A program made the position numbers and the translations under genes. DNA of 5,418 bases from JAHRAH01 sp051009015 (GTDB lineage Bacteria; Pseudomonadota; Gammaproteobacteria; Tethybacterales; Persebacteraceae), in assembly GCA_051009015.1 (NCBI GenBank), contig JBPCWZ010000209.1, positions 1 to 5,418 on the forward strand. The letters run 5' to 3'. The notes beneath the pieces are model-generated. The model was not told where the DNA came from, did no database searches, and was given only the letters and a program-made list of their open reading frames with translations. Of the stretch, positions 5,374 to 5,418 are shown piece by piece (position 1 is the stretch's first letter; every line of letters begins with the position of its first letter).

Positions 5374-5418
5374 CGTCCCCAAGGGGGTTCGAACCCCTGT
5401 TGCCGCCGTGAAAGGGCG
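5374..5418 (-). tRNA. tRNA-Glu (anticodon UUC), 5' part cut by window edge
   Basis: Read on the minus strand, the visible 45 bases begin inside the anticodon stem: CGCC, loop CTTTCAC with anticodon TTC, and GGCGG closing the stem. Then come the variable bases CAAC, T-arm AGGGG-TTCGAAC-CCCCT (perfect five-pair stem), 3' acceptor strand TGGGGAC and discriminator G (5374). This is almost the same as E. coli tRNA-Glu over the same region. The T-stem pairs perfectly on the minus strand but not on the plus, which fixes the strand. The D-arm and 5' acceptor strand lie beyond the edge. The bases after the discriminator are CCT, so CCA is not encoded and must be added by tRNA nucleotidyltransferase. 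Transcription points into ald. Confidence 0.93.

Noticed and set aside
5381..5398. Palindrome GGGGTTCGAACCCC as an operator or attachment site
   Set aside because: It is the T-arm of tRNA-Glu. tRNA 3' ends are common integration sites, but no integrase or flanking direct repeat is visible here.

Overview
The window looks like chromosomal DNA of a moderately GC-rich proteobacterium. The support is an oxygen-dependent coproporphyrinogen oxidase (HemF), a PuuA-like glutamine synthetase family ligase, and a tRNA-Glu whose visible part is almost the same as the E. coli gene. That tRNA ends GCC-T, so its CCA tail is not encoded, which argues against the enterobacteria. I lean towards a gammaproteobacterium, perhaps a divergent or host-associated one, but the class is not settled by what can be seen. 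Almost all of the window is coding. I see no insertion sequence, CRISPR array, integrase or origin.

Left block (1-2889). hemF runs leftward off the window edge and lacks only its C-terminal end. It stands head to head with a DUF368 membrane protein (PopT type, undecaprenyl-phosphate translocase), with only 28 bp between the start codons. Two promoter-like elements are nested there, and the best hemF promoter predicts a nearly leaderless mRNA. After popT comes a 72-bp spacer with phased short repeats and an inverted GTTAAC pair. It is followed on the same strand by a membrane protein with two nucleoside-recognition (Gate) domains.

Right block (2882-5418), all on the minus strand. Transcription enters from the right: the 3' part of tRNA-Glu(UUC), then ald (alanine dehydrogenase) with its own extended -10 promoter and strong Shine-Dalgarno, then a PuuA-like ligase whose start overlaps the ald stop by 8 bp. 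Alanine dehydrogenase interconverts alanine with pyruvate plus ammonium, and the ligase family joins glutamate to ammonium or an amine. The pair therefore reads as a small amino-nitrogen operon, although the amine accepted is unknown. This operon collides tail to tail with the Gate-domain gene: the two reading frames overlap by 8 bp at their stop codons, with no room for a separate terminator.

All five protein genes appear intact as far as they are visible. No wholly new system is evident. The features most worth following up are the compact hemF/popT divergent promoter, the repeats before the Gate-domain gene, the pairing of a lipid-carrier translocase with a Gate-domain protein, and the ald-ligase pair.
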